NCBI GenBank assembly: GCA_021464415.1
Contig: JAKCWG010000690.1
Location: forward strand, 1 to 64,000
DNA: 64,000 nucleotides
Reading direction: 5' to 3'
DNA from: Lonicera japonica
Taxonomy: Eukaryota > Streptophyta > Magnoliopsida > Dipsacales > Caprifoliaceae
Below are positions 37,453 through 50,920 of this stretch, piece by piece (the stretch's first letter is position 1; each line of letters begins with the position of its first letter). The position numbers were made by a program, and so were the translations under genes. Under the pieces are notes generated by a model. It did not search any database. It was not told the DNA's origin and saw only the letters and a program-made list of their open reading frames with translations.

Positions 37453-38310
37453 ACTTGTAGCGGTGTTTTTATAGTGAAACTTCTTCGCTTTGCATTTTGC
37501 AAAATCCAACAACTTCAAATTCGAGAAGCCATAGGCATCAAAGTAAGCTATATGAAACTTCTTCTAACTGTATATTATTATTATTTATATTTATTATTCG
37601 CTATAATAAATTAACAAACAAATATACCAAAAATTAAAAATTAAAAAAAGATCTCTCCCTTGGGTCTCTCAGTCTTCTCCCCAGTCTTCGCCTTCCCCCG
37701 TTAGTCAAATTGTGATGCTATTACTGGTCTCTCGTTTCATATATTCATTATATTCTCGGCGAGTTTGAGAAGCCATAGAGGATAATTGCGGCCTTCATCT
37801 CAACGGTGGTTTGTTCTTCTGATTTGTTTGAATTTCGTTGTTTTTTTCGGTCATACAAATATTTGGACCGTGTTTCCTCAAATTAAGGAATTTGTGGTAT
37901 CACACTTAATTATGCTTTTCCATGTTTGAACCCACTCTGTGCGTAATGTAGTTGTTTGTTTTGATCAAGAATTCCCTAGTGATTACTTTATTAAGTGCTG
38001 TGTAACTTTGCTAGAGCCGAGAACTTCCTGTTTGTTTACTGAGAAAATGAAGGAAAATGTTTAGTTAAATATGGAGTTAGAACTGAGCTGTTTACTTTTG
38101 AGGAAATATAATAAATAATATTCGAGGGAAAAGGGAAATCATTGCCTTGTATCATTACAAAGTTGGTTTTCATTGCTGAGTTCTATCCAGCAATTGTTTG
38201 TAATAATCGTAGCGAATGGAGCAACTTTGGGGAGGGTAGGGTAACTACATTTGAACTAGGTAACCCTAAGTTCAGTCATGTAACAGCGAACATAGATTCT
38301 TATTGGACTA

Positions 38311-38426
38311 GGTCAGGTCCTGGAGATACTGTTATCACTGTCCACATTGTGGCGGTCAGGTCCTGGAGATACTGTTATCACTGTTATCACTGTCCACATT
38401 GTGGCGGTCAGGTCCTGGAGATACTG
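38311..38426. repeat. Tandem repeat, 2.5 copies of 43-52 bp
   Basis: The unit GGTCAGGTCCTGGAGATACT and onward to TTGTGGC is present at 38311-38353 and at 38354-38405. The second copy has an extra TGTTATCAC. A partial third copy lies at 38406-38426. It lies upstream of the CNGC coding start, probably in a leader intron. Confidence 0.9.
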
Positions 38427-39309
38427 AAGTGCTATGTCTTATTGGACTTCTTTACAACTTGAATTTGCTATTTGTATTTACCTAAACAAGTCAAACACTA
38501 CCTGTCTTTGTTGCTATTGAGTAATGTGTTTTGGTGTTTCTTTATTGTTCCCTTTTCATTCAATTTACTTTTACTTTCTCATGGTGTAAGATTTTCACCT
38601 GTTCACGTTCTACTAGTTGAAAACACTGTAGCAATGTTAAATTCTTTATGTTGTTTCACCTGTAGGGAACCTGAGAAATGGATTCGCTTGAGAAAGATGA
38701 GGTACCAATGCTATCAGCCACATATTCGCACAAGGATGCACAAGCGGATCCTCAATTCCGGAGGTTTCAATACAGGACGCAGAGTGCATCAATATCGTCC
38801 ATTCCTACGAACTCTATAGAGTTTAACGAAAATGAAAATAGTTTTGTAGGTCATACTGGTCCTTTGCGTAGTGACAAAAAAACTCCATTCATACAGATGA
38901 GTGGTCCTTTATACGTTAACCGTAAACATGATAACCTTTTTCGGCCTGCCCAAACTGCAATAGGGCGCAAAGCAACTGAGTCTACAGTCGAAAAATATCC
39001 TTCATTTAATGGAATGGATCAGAATGATTGGCCTAATAATAACTACGTGGGCAAAAACGAACATTTATTGAAGTCTGGGCAACTGGGAATGTGCAATGAT
39101 CCTTACTGCCTGACATGCCCAATTTATTACAATTTTAAGGGGCAGCAAAAGAACTCAAAATCATCAGTTATGTTTGACCAGAAGGTACCATTTTTTTCTT
39201 GTTTTATCCCCTCAATGTCGAGTAGATCTTACTTCATAGCTGTATTTCCCAGATTTATTTTTTCTATACTACTTTACTTGTTATTATAAATCTAAAGCAT
39301 CTGTTAAGA

Positions 39310-39465
39310 GAGAGTGTGCTAGCCTTGTTGGTAAGGCACCCACCTGAATTTATGAGAGGCCCTAAATTCGAGTCTCATCTGGGGTGGTTGGCATTTTTGT
39401 CATTATTGTAGTAAAGGGAAGAGACTTGGACATTCCATTTGTTTTTATTTTTCTTTTTTTTTAAA
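39310..39465 (+). repeat. Possible tRNA-derived SINE
   Basis: TAGCCTTGTTGG (39320-39331) resembles a Pol III A box and ATTCGAGTCTC (about 39365-39376) a B box, 34 bp apart, followed by a T-rich tail. It lies in the first coding intron of the CNGC pseudogene. Confidence 0.5.
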
Positions 39466-42400
39466 AAGCATCCCGCATCCATTATATTTATTTCTCTGAA
39501 CTCAAGGGATTGACATCTTGCGAAGATGTTCTTCTTTGAGGTTTCTAATGTGGAAGATTTAAAAGTTGGCATGCCATAAGAAATTGTGTCATAAGTTTTT
39601 TGCTAGCCATGGATTTATCGGATCAATAAACGATTCTACCAACTGTTACGTTGTTACTTCTCCAATGCAAACTTGTAAGCAATAATTTTATTTAAATGAT
39701 TTTACTCGGTACTTTATTCAGATGGTTGCAGCCGTATTCGTCATTCAACATTAAGCAAAGCCAGTGAACATCCAATGTCAGTTACCACACTGGATGTGGT
39801 TAGAGACAAAAACTTGTAAACTCATATTAAGGACATTATATCCCAACTAGTGTAAAAATACAGACCTCAAAGTAGCAATGGCCTTTGTTAAGGACGTTGT
39901 AGACTAGTATAGGCACAAATAGCAGGGAATATATATACACACACATTAACATAGGCACATCATTGTAGCCTCTAAGCACTGTACTAACATAAGAGGTTGT
40001 AATATATTGGCCATCATCCCGTAATGGGGATTATTTTGGGAGTTCATAAAATAACATCCTATATTCCTATGTGGAGAAGCATAATATGTTGGAGATCAAG
40101 CTTTTATTATTATGGCAGTAGATTTCATTTATAGAATTTATTTTAGTAATGGTGTTGTTCTAGTAAATAGTAATCCTAAAGTACATGTAGTGACACCCAC
40201 TGGGGATTTGTGTGACACTTTTAAGACCATTTGTGACGCTTTGTGGAGTGGGGATAGCACACTGTTTTAAAAAAGACGCGAAAAGGGTAAAGCACATGGC
40301 TTTCAAATCATTTTACAAACTAATGTTATTATTAGAGAAAGGAACCGCGGAGATGGGTGCTAATATCAATATATGTGTTGTAGAATGTGCAACACTGCTA
40401 TGAGATCGAAAATATCTGCTTGAAAACATGTTAATTATCTCACTCATCTCTTACCTTCTATTGTCTATTTATCTCCAATATCCATTGAACTATTTAATAT
40501 GCTTATACAAATTGTATTTTTGGACTTTTATTTTGCCGTTCCATAATATTCTTTATGGAGACGCAAAAGGTTGGGCAAGGAGAATTTTTTCTTTCCTGCA
40601 TTCATGTCCCTGGGATCATGAATCCTCATGCTAAAGTTGTTCAGCAGTGGAACAAGTTCTTTGTCATTTCTTGCTTAGTGGCAATCTTTATAGACCCTTT
40701 GTTCTTCTTTTTGTTGAATGTGATGAAGGTATGGTTATATTTTGATTGAAACATTCCTTGTTTGCCATATTTTAACGTTTAATATGAACCTTGATGGATG
40801 GTTATGCACTCATTCAATTTGTGGTTTTCACAAGGTTCACAAGAGACACATTTTTCCTTGACCTCCCTTGTGTACTATTGAATTCGGAATGTGGATTCTA
40901 TACATCATTTACAATTAATCTGAGGATAATATGCTGGTTATTCTAAACATCTAGGCGCAATCCTCTACGTGCTCTAGCCCCATTTTTAGTCTTTCATTTT
41001 TCATTTTAATTAAAGGATTGAAAATATCTGAATAAGAAGAGAAGTAGAAAAGAAGAGTATCACAAGAAAAAAAAGGTATCCCAGAAAGGAGGACGGGGTC
41101 AAGCAGGTAGAACCTATTGCCCCCTAAAAAAGTTTGTTACATATAGCTTACTTTGATGCCTCTGTTGGTATATTAATTTTCCGTGGAGACATATCCCAAG
41201 ATGAAATTCTGGTCAAAGCTCCAAAAAAATCAATAATCTTTGTATTAAGTGTATATACGAGGGAAACAGAAACTAGTCTTGCCCTCTGATGAATGGATGG
41301 AATAACCTTCGATTAATGTCGTGGACCGACCATTATTTATAACCACCTCTGGAGAATCCAATGGAATACCAAGAGTTTTACCTTGATTGCATTTGGTTTG
41401 ACTAGTGGGCTGAAAACTAGTGTTATGATGCAAACTTTGATGATGGAAAAGGTTCCTTGAAAAAGCTTTTATGAAATTATACACTTCATGCATAATAATT
41501 GTGGAAGGGATGCTTGAAATCCCATTTGATTTTCAGTATATATGTTAAGGATTTTGAAAAACTTCTTGTTACTCTCTCATCCTGACTGCAGCAACACATC
41601 TTGACAAGCTCTGAGAAAAAGGGCTTGGTAGATATTTGAGATTTGCTTTGAGATATCATTTGGTGCAATGTAATATATATCCAAGGAGTGGTTGGTTTTC
41701 CCGATTTATTTTGTTTTGTTATTTGTTAGCTACATTCTACAGATAAATAGATGATTTATTTATTGATTTCTTGAGTATTTTGAAGGGGTTAATGAGTGTT
41801 TCATAAGTTGGTCGAATTGTAAACTTTAGTTGAATTTTCTTTAGTTGTGTTTCTTCCAAAATAGATGGCAAAAACGAAAAGAATCATAATAGAAAAGAAT
41901 AAAGGATTTCTAAGCAGACTTAAGAAATCTATAAGTAGTCCCCATCAACTTTGATGATTTGTTACAGGAATTATCAACAAAATGACAAGAATAAACTTAG
42001 TGAAACAAACGAACTCAGCAAATCTTCTTCTTTTTAATTTTTGACTCACATACTCACCTACCTTCTTCCTTTCAAACCCTTCTCATATTCAAACATTCAA
42101 GCTCAAGATTTCCATATCTCCAAGGAATGGATAAGCATATTATGAGGATCCCATCATCCCAACATTGACTAGATATGCTTATTTACATTTTTACACATTA
42201 TATAGCATTTCTAAACTTCTCTTTTCTCAAAATTGAGGGGCTTTACTTGTTGAAAAGTAGCAAACATCTCCACTTTGTTTGATGCTACACCATTAACAAA
42301 TCCTACTTTTTCTCCAAGAGACTAATGAACATATGTATGCTGTTCTCACCCCTTGAAGCGAACCAAGATCCCAAGAGCACAAGGGGTTGAGGGTTTGTTC

Positions 42401-45400
42401 AATAAACGGCTAGCAGACAAAGAGGTGTTGTCGTTAAATGACCAACGTATAGAGTGAGATTGTTTGTTATGTGCCTAGCTAGCCATGAGGGCACACCTGT
42501 GCAGTATTCCCTTTTCTTTTAAGCTCATACATTCACTTCCATAAAAGCTTATAATATATTTGATCTATTGGGTTAGATATGCGTGATAAAAGCCTTAGAC
42601 GATGCGCGGCAAAAGCCTTAAAAGTTAAAAGATGCCTTGAATACATGGCCAAGATGCACAATGTTTTCATGGCAGAAGCTTCATCATTTCTCAATGCTTA
42701 TTTTCTTGAGAGGCTTTGTGCTCAAAAGGTTAGCGAGATACATGGGTTGCTATTTTCTTTTGCAGATGTCTTGGCAATGAAAGAAGAGGAAGTTCAGTAC
42801 TTCAGTAGCGTAAAATTTGATGGGTAACTTGGATATTTTAAGCTTAATGTGGATGTTAAGCAGTATCCTTAAGTTTGTAAAAACTAAAAGTGAAGGTGGC
42901 ACTTTATACATTCCTTTTGAGTTCTGTAGAATTAATTTGTTGTAACCATCTGCTTTACATTTCCATATCAAATTGTAGAAGGAGTTAAATTAGTGGGCAT
43001 TCATTCCTAGAAATTAGATATGTAAGCTGAAGTTCAAGGAAATTGGATAAATTGGTGATATTATAAATTCTTATGTTCATAATTTGAAAAGGGTAAACTT
43101 ATTAGGACCGTAATATCTCCTCTCTTAGTGATTGTGTTTGCCTTTATACTTCTCTGTTATGTTGCCATATTTTCGTAGCTTCTCTTTTGGCTGCGGGTTT
43201 GTCATTTCTGTGTATGTGATCTGATTTTATAGTTTTATTATCTTTTCCTTTTTCTTTTTAGACGAAAGGAATTCCTATGCATGTTTTTATTTTTGCCTCT
43301 CTATGTGGGTCCCTTTATATTTGTCTATCATGCTGCACTTTTTTTTTTGTCAGTATGAGATCTGGTTTTCTAATTCTTTTCTATTATCTGTTCCTTTTCC
43401 TTTTCCTGTTCCTATTCATTTTTTTATTTTTGGTACGTACAGGTTTATATATAATTAGAGACGTTGTTGTTCTTAGGCTTGTTTTGGGCATCAAGAAATT
43501 AAGACCAACTTTCCACACTTCTACGAGGAAGAATAATCTAGGTTAATATATAGTTAGACATGTTTTTGTTATTATCTTCTTTCAATTAGGCTTTCGTCCT
43601 TGTTTGAATTGTACCACCATAATTTAGGGCTTTAATTAATTTGTTTCCTTTTTTGATTCCTTTTGTAATGCCTGTGAATTGGAGGCCTTAGTATTGAGAC
43701 AGTGATACTGAGCACTGAAGTTTGGAAACCTTTCTTTCTTTCTAATTTTATTCTTTGGTTCTTCATGAGCGTTACTGTGGCGTTCTGTTGTCGATCATTA
43801 TTAGCTAGACCCCTGTCCTTGTTACTTCATTACTTGAGCACTTATACATTTCACTTCCAAATTTACATTTTCTCTTCCTTGTAAACAAGAGAACAACTGA
43901 ACAAGTGCATAGTGCTTAACTGGCCCATAACTACAGGAATTGTGGTTTTCAGAAGCCTAACTGATCTCATTTATTTAATGCATATGCTGCTTCAGGTAAC
44001 CTATTCTTTTACTTCCTTTTTAGAAGCCTTGTCATGTTCTTATCCTAATATGGTACGAGTTACTTTAATTGGGTTTTATGTAATTCAAATATCCCAATTT
44101 TATTTTACAGTTTAGATTGGCTTATGTTGCTCCTGAGTCTAGAGTGGTGGGTGCTGGAGACTTAGTTGACCATCCAAAAAAAATTGCTCTCAATTGTCTT
44201 TCTGGATACTTTCTTATTGACTTCTTTGTTGTATTACCACTTCCTCAAGTTAGTATCTTTTCTTATGTGGTAATGTCATATTTCACTCATTCTTTTTTCT
44301 TTTGCAAAATATGAGTTCACTGAAATATTACTATGTATATATATGCATTACTATCTTAAGAATTGCAAGCTCATGTCAGTAAAGAATTATAGATGTCTCA
44401 TCATAAATTGATCTTTTCTTTTTCAATTTTGTAGATCATTATATTACTGGTCCTACCAAAGGTCCTGGGTTCATCTGGGGCAAATTATGCGAAGAATCTT
44501 TTGCGAGCATTAGTTCTTGTTCAGTACATTCCCAGGTTGTATAGGTTTTTGCCTTTGGTTGCTGGTCAGTCTCCAAGTGGCTTCATATTTGAGTCTGCAT
44601 GGGCGAAATTTGTCATAAATCTTTTCACTTTTGTGTTGTCTGGTCATGTTGTGGGGTCATGCTGGTATCTCTTTGGGTTACAGGTAAGTGGATATCCTTT
44701 TAACTCGTAAATAATAATAATAGCGAAGATAGTAATAAGAATAATAAAATAATGACATATATATATGTGTGTGTATTGTAAATTGTTGATAAGATAATAC
44801 TTGTTTCATATGCCATTACATTCATTGGTAATTCTTCTTCCATCTTGCAACTTTTATCAATGGTCATTATCTTCTACATAGCTTGAACTGCTTTATATTG
44901 TAAAGTGCAAACACTTTCACGAAAGTTATTCCTATTCCAAAACAAGGAACAGTTCCTTCCAAAACTTGTAGACTATAAAGCACAAATACAGGTTACAGGG
45001 TGCAGGTGTGGGGAAACGAGAAATCTTACAAGGACAGGATATGGTTGCGGCAGGAAATTAAAAAATAATATAAAGTATGTTGTTCCCAATCGTTGTATAC
45101 ATGGCATAATAATTTCATACATAACACACATTAGTACTAGACAACGTGAATGCAATTACACTTACTGTTCTCCAATGTTTTATACATTCAAACCAAGATA
45201 AATTATGTTAAGAGCTTCAATACAACTAACTTTAGCTCTTTGATCTCTTTATCTATTTAGTTTTGAAATTTGTGTCACTCATCTCTTTCAAACTTCCAAA
45301 TAAACCACAACATTTCTTTTGAAGTTTTGCCTTGGCTCATATATGCTAGACTCTGGTGTGGAAATATCATTGATCTTATTTCCTTTTAGGTTTCATCAAG

Positions 45401-45703
45401 AATCTTCTTGGATTCTTGAAAAATCCAATTAGAATCAGTAATAATATTTGGTTAATTAATTGGATGGACAACTGAGCATGAATTGGGGGAGATCAGAATC
45501 ACACGTGATTCTGATGTACCCTTTCAAAGAATTCATGCTTTATAGTTGTAGAATCCAAATCACGCAGGGAGAAAGAAAAAGGAAAATTAGCAAATCCACA
45601 ATGTTTGGCATATCTGACATGTGTAACATAATGTTGGAAGAGTGTTGGTGTCCAATATGCATCAGACGTCGACATTGGACCCTAGGAGAGTGTTGGTGCT
45701 TCA

Positions 45704-48700
45704 TGTTAGGAATTAAATTCATAAAAAAAAGCTTCAAGGATCGATTGCATATCATGTCAATTACTAAGATACCCAAAAATAGAAGCGTACCTTAATGTAT
45801 TGAGACGGAGGTTAAGCATAACAATGATTCCTCGGATGGTCTTCCAACCCTTTCCCTCCTAATTCTTAAGTTTCTCTTTTGAGAGGATATGAGAAAAAAT
45901 CACATTAGGGAAGGTTGGGGACCATAGCCCTTATATATATAAGTTTTCTTGGTGGTTGAAAACTTTCTTAAATTATATTTTTGCCCCTCATAGAAATATA
46001 ATTTACATAATAACATCTACATATTAATTCCATGATAAACATACCCTTAAGCATACTTAACACTTAATTAGATCACTTAGGATTAGGCTTATAGATGATA
46101 ATACACATATGTGGTCCCAATTAGAATTAATTAGAAAATAATACAACAATCTCCCACTGGACCGCATATATATCATGATAAATGTGTTTAACTGTAGTGA
46201 GCTCCAAAATTTATTATCATGACATGAGAGTATCCGAACAATCTCGTCCATCAACTATACCGACATAGGATCAAAGCAGTCTTTGTTACATTAATCGTAA
46301 CTCGACCCATCAATGGTCACGTATACTAATATAGCCAAATGACATAGATCAATCATGGTGTATAGCATGAAAATTACATGCAATGTGACCTACACATGTC
46401 TATTTCCAATTGGTCATACTTTACTTGATTGAGATCGGTCCTTTAACTTTTCCCTTAATGTCATTACCACAATGGAAAGAAAACATTCAGAGTCAACCAA
46501 ATCCTTTAATCGATCGAAAAATTACAAGTATGCTTAAATAGAGCAAATACCCATAAACTCGCACTAAACTGTCACACCATCAAGTAAACAATACCCCACG
46601 ACCAAATTGACCGTAATGGCCCCGGGTATCTAGCCTTCGGTGAGTAGATTTGTATTAGTGGAGTCGACCTTATATGCTCTATTCATACTTGTCAATTCTG
46701 AACTTATCTTCTTAATAATAAGAAGAACTCTATGTCACAATTAAATATTAATGATTCTTTAATACCTTATGCAGTCCTTGTGACAATCATAACCTTAATA
46801 CAGAATCAGAATACCAAATGATCTCAAACTGATCTGATTTCAAGATATAAGCATGTAATCTTTATGAATACTGTAAAATCTTGATTGCTGCCTTTATTAG
46901 TTCATTCCATAAAATATATACCAAATATTCCTTACTTCATACGCTAAAACCAAATGTGTTAATACTTAACTATGAATAATATTTCCAATAGCCAACGCTT
47001 ATGGAAACTTTATACTTAATTTGTGTCTTTTAACAATAGGAGTATCAACTGAAATTTAGTCTTGTATGCCAGAAAATCTTACAAGATATTTTTTCGATTT
47101 AACTCTTTCGCAATAACTAAACGATAACTTAAGACTTAAGTATTTTATCCCTGAGATCTTTTAACTTAAAAATTCTAGCATCCATCACCTTAGCCTCGAA
47201 AACCGTATGAGGTGATAAATTGATGGAATCTGCAATACCAATCACAAGCAATTTGCGTGGACACATAGATGTATTTCTTGATTTGCAAACTGTATATTTT
47301 GTATCTCATTGATATTAAACTTTGCAGTTGCACTGTGTATGTCGTTTCTTCAATCTTTCCACCGAGAAATAACATCTTAATAGACGCATATGTATATGAG
47401 TTTCTTGGACAATATTTTGTCTTGAGATTATTGAGCTTGACTTTTCTGAAATTATTAATTTTTATTGGGAAGCTTCTTTATTGTTGTCTTAATAATTTAG
47501 ATTTCCTTGATTTTGTTAATTATTTTTTAACTAGTCAATCAGAATTAAAATTCTAATACTATCAATAATATTTAACAAAAAATTAATATCTTATCAAAGA
47601 CAACACTATAAACCTTATCTTCCTCCTAAACTCAATATTCTCAAGAATTTTAAAAATTTATAAAAAGTAGAACTAAAAACTGAATATCAATTTAACATGC
47701 TCACAATTATTATGCATTTGTTATACATGTAACATTTAATTCAATAATCAAGAATGGAGTCCCTCTCAAGATGCCTGACACAACATTGATATTAATGGCT
47801 TTGGTAAAAAATTTCAACTTGTAAATGGCCATCTTCATACATAAATCAAATATATAAGTCAAATCCTGTCAAATAATAACCTTCCTTTGGACTAGTTATT
47901 ATTCACATGGAAAGCCTAATAGACATCTCATATTTATTACTGCAAGTATGCTCATTCTTCGGCCAAATAATTCCTTTCCTTTGAGCCGGTCAGTATCCGC
48001 ATGAATAATAAGTATACACATCCAAGTATGTCAAAATATAAATAAATCTAGCAATAAAGGTTACGTTGGCAACATATTGTTTTGACTCATCGATTTTGAG
48101 ATAACTGGACAATCCATACTTTGCTTTCCTTATATTCTGAATAATTCCAGAATTACTGTAGTGATGAGAGGTGAAAAGTACAATTTCATTTTTTCCCGTT
48201 TTGATGCAAAATTGTAATTGGTTTTAAAATTTCTATTAGACAAGTTTACCGGCAATCTCAATGCCATGTCTATATAGTCAAAAACAATTAACATGTTCTC
48301 TTTTCCATCCTTAAAGTCGAATAGAAAATAAACAGTCTTTAAATTGATTAATTTTATGACAACATCTCAAGATACCGAGTACAACATTAATACCAAATCT
48401 TTGAATAGTGATATTAATTGTAAGTGGTACTTTTGTTGTAATAATCAAATATTGATAATAAGTTATGTCAAATAACAAATCTATCTTTGGATTGATTTAT
48501 TATTCACATTAGTTTGCCTTGATAATCGTTACATATTTACCACCACAAGTGTGTATGAAATTCGGCCAAATATGAACTTATCTTTAGATTGGTTAATATT
48601 CGTATGAATTAAACAAACACGAACATCTAATCATTCTTTATCTACATAAGAGAGGTCACTTTAGTAACATTTTGTGTAAATTAGCCTTAATAGAATGTTT

Positions 48701-50038
48701 AGACAAGTAATAGAAACAATAGATGTCGCATGTAATTAATCAAATTTAATATAAACAAAAAAGTTTTGCTACTTTGTCACTACCAAAAACAGTGACAAAA
48801 TGAAGCTGGTCACAGTTATAAACAGTGACAATTATAGAATAGAATGGTCACGGTTATAAACTGTGACAAGTCTGGCGCGGAAAATGATTGTTCATCTCCT
48901 TCTCCAAAGTTCTAAAATTCTGCCCTTATATATATATATATCTAAAACGTCAATTTAATTAAATTGAAAGATCCCGCAATTAAGCATGAAATAAATTTTA
49001 AAGATCTTTTAATTCATTAACCATATGTAAATAAAGTGCAATCGGCAATATATATATATATATATATATTCAATTGCAATTAAAATTGGCAGAAAAAAAA
49101 ATCAATTAACTTCACATAGGGCAGATCCTTATATAATAAATACATATATACATATATTAAGCCATATGTATTTAGGCCCCACATATAAACATACACGCAT
49201 TTATATACTTCTCCATATTTAAATATGAGAAACCAAAAGTAATAATATATAAATATTATCTATAATGCACACTGCCATCCAACAGAAAAATGATAGTGGC
49301 ATTGCACCATTACTATATCTTCCTTGTATATATTTACCTTGGAATCCGTGCAATTATTTATATATGTGGATCGAATGGAATCAATTTACCCAAAATCCGT
49401 ATCCACACAATTAATTAAATGATGCCGCAAGTAAAAGTAGACGGAATTCAACAATTATTAATATAAATAGTATGAATTCAATTAGACGGAATTCAACAAT
49501 TATTAATATAAATAGTATGAATTCGATTATACTTTAATATCTCTTATAACAAACATGATACGATCCCTCTGATACCACTTGTTAGGAATTAAATTTATAA
49601 AAAAAACTTCAAGGATCGATTGCATATCATGTCAATTACTAAGATACCCAAAAATGAAAGCGTATCTTAATATATTGAGACGAAGGTTAAGCGTAACAAA
49701 GATTCTTCGGATGGTCTTCTAACCCTTTCCCTCCTAATTCTTAAGTTTCTCTTTTGAGAGGATATGAGAAAAAATCGCATTAGGGAGGGTTGGGGACCAT
49801 AGCCCTTATATATATAAGTTTTCTTTGTGGTTGAAAACTCTCTTAAATTATATTTCTACCCCTCATAGAAATATAATTTACATAATAGCATCTACACATT
49901 AATTCTATGATAAACATACCCTTAAGTATACTTAACACTTAATTAGATCACTTAGGGTTAGACTTATAGATGATAATACACATATTAATAATTTACATAC
50001 GTGATCCCAATTAGCATTAATTAGAAAATAATACAACA
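45704..50038 (-). mobile_element. Complete non-autonomous copia-type LTR retrotransposon in a CNGC intron
   Basis: LTRs are 45704-46148 and 49580-50038, TG...CA bounded and roughly 95% alike by eye; the second has a 14-bp insertion. The element is flanked by a perfect 5-bp target duplication CTTCA (45699-45703 and 50039-50043). On the minus strand the LTR end is followed by TGGTATCAGAG (49567-49577), the primer site for initiator Met tRNA. A purine tract CAGTGGGAGAT precedes the 3' LTR at 46149-46159. The 3.4-kb interior has no gag-pol. It keeps the leader repeats (about 47870-48640) and the 3' UTR (about 46149-46700) that match the decayed copia at 24960-29806. It depends on proteins from a relative. 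Confidence 0.9.
48778..48930. mobile_element. CACTA-like terminus inside the copia element
   Basis: CACTACCAAAAACAGTGAC starts the segment, followed by inverted and direct subterminal words (GTCACAGTTATAAACAGTGAC, GGTCACGGTTATAAACTG). It may be a small CACTA fragment inserted into the retroelement leader; the other end was not found. Confidence 0.5.
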
Positions 50039-50920
50039 CTTCATATTAAGTATACGTGTATGTATCACTTGGCAGGTCTTTTAAGTATCTCTTATATATT
50101 CATTATATTATTTTAATTACTAAAATATTAAAAACTGGTGTCTTTCATTGACTTTTCCCATTTTACTTCTTTCTGGAGGGTAAATCAATGCCTTAGAGAT
50201 GCCTGCCGAGACACTGAAAAAAAATGGTGTATCAAATTCATGGATTGTGGGCATGGGGATAATTTTGGGAACTTCGAATCAGATCCAACATGTAGTGACT
50301 GGAAGAACAATGAAAATGCAATTGCTTGTTTTATTGAAGACGGTTTCTCCTATGGAATCTATTGGCAAGCTATTAATCTTACGACAAAACGTAGTCTAAC
50401 AACAAGATACGTATACTCACTGTTTTGTGGGGTTTCAGGTAAAGCCTTTATGGTTTCTTTTTCTTTTAGATAATACTAAATAATTTCTTATTTTTCAATT
50501 CATGTTTCCTTGTTTGTATTTGTTAATGTACTTGGGGGAACAATGATTCTTGTTCATAAATCTATGCATTTTACTGGTTGGGCCATGTGTAATAGTGCTT
50601 GAAACGAAGAAAGATTTGTTTTCTTGGCATGTTTATATCTTTAATGAAGGGAGCTTAGTTATTATATTGCTAAACTTAAAGAGTTAAATAGAGTTACTTA
50701 TTTTCTTGACTGAAATCTTTTAAATTAGACATACCTCTTACTGACACTATTTTTCTTTGTGGTGATTTTACAAAGCAAATTAGCACGCTCGCTGGAAATC
50801 AAGTACCGAGTTATTTTGTTTGGGAAGTGCTTTTCACCATGGCCATCATTGGGCTGGGCCTTTTGCTTTTTGCTCTTCTTATTGGAAATTGCAGAACTTT
50901 CTCCAGGCTCTTGGACGCAG

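Larger units (their letters stand above)
38678..50920 (+). pseudogene. CNGC20: CNGC19/20-type cyclic nucleotide-gated channel pseudogene, 3'-truncated
   Basis: Plant CNGCs are plasma-membrane Ca2+-permeable channels. Coding exons are 38678-39184 (SGQLGMCNDPYCLTCPIYYN), 40539-40728 (GDAKGWARR, PGIMNPHAKVVQQW), 43891-43995, 44111-44248 (VVGAGDLVDHPKKIAL), 44435-44683 (ANYAKNLLRA, SGHVVGSCWYLFGLQ), 50177-50438 (VNQCLRDAC) and 50776-50920 (ISTLAGNQVPSYF, pore filter GNQ). Damage: the exon 2 acceptor is CCG instead of CAG; exon 2 lacks 2 bp; exon 3 has no AG in the right phase; the exon 6 acceptor is GG instead of AG; exon 6 has one extra T near its end; exon 7 lacks one A at GN-MQNFL. The C-linker and cyclic-nucleotide-binding domain are not found downstream. 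A leader exon ending near 37800 (CAACG/GTGG) and an acceptor at 38665 are plausible. The fifth coding intron carries a 4.3-kb retroelement. Confidence 0.85.

Noticed and set aside
38142..38462. 106-codon frame over the tandem repeat upstream of CNGC
   Set aside because: The frame is created by the repeat; it overlaps the probable leader intron.
41245..41668. Two adjacent minus-strand frames in a CNGC intron
   Set aside because: No recognisable family, no splice logic joining them; likely chance frames or an unidentified fragment.
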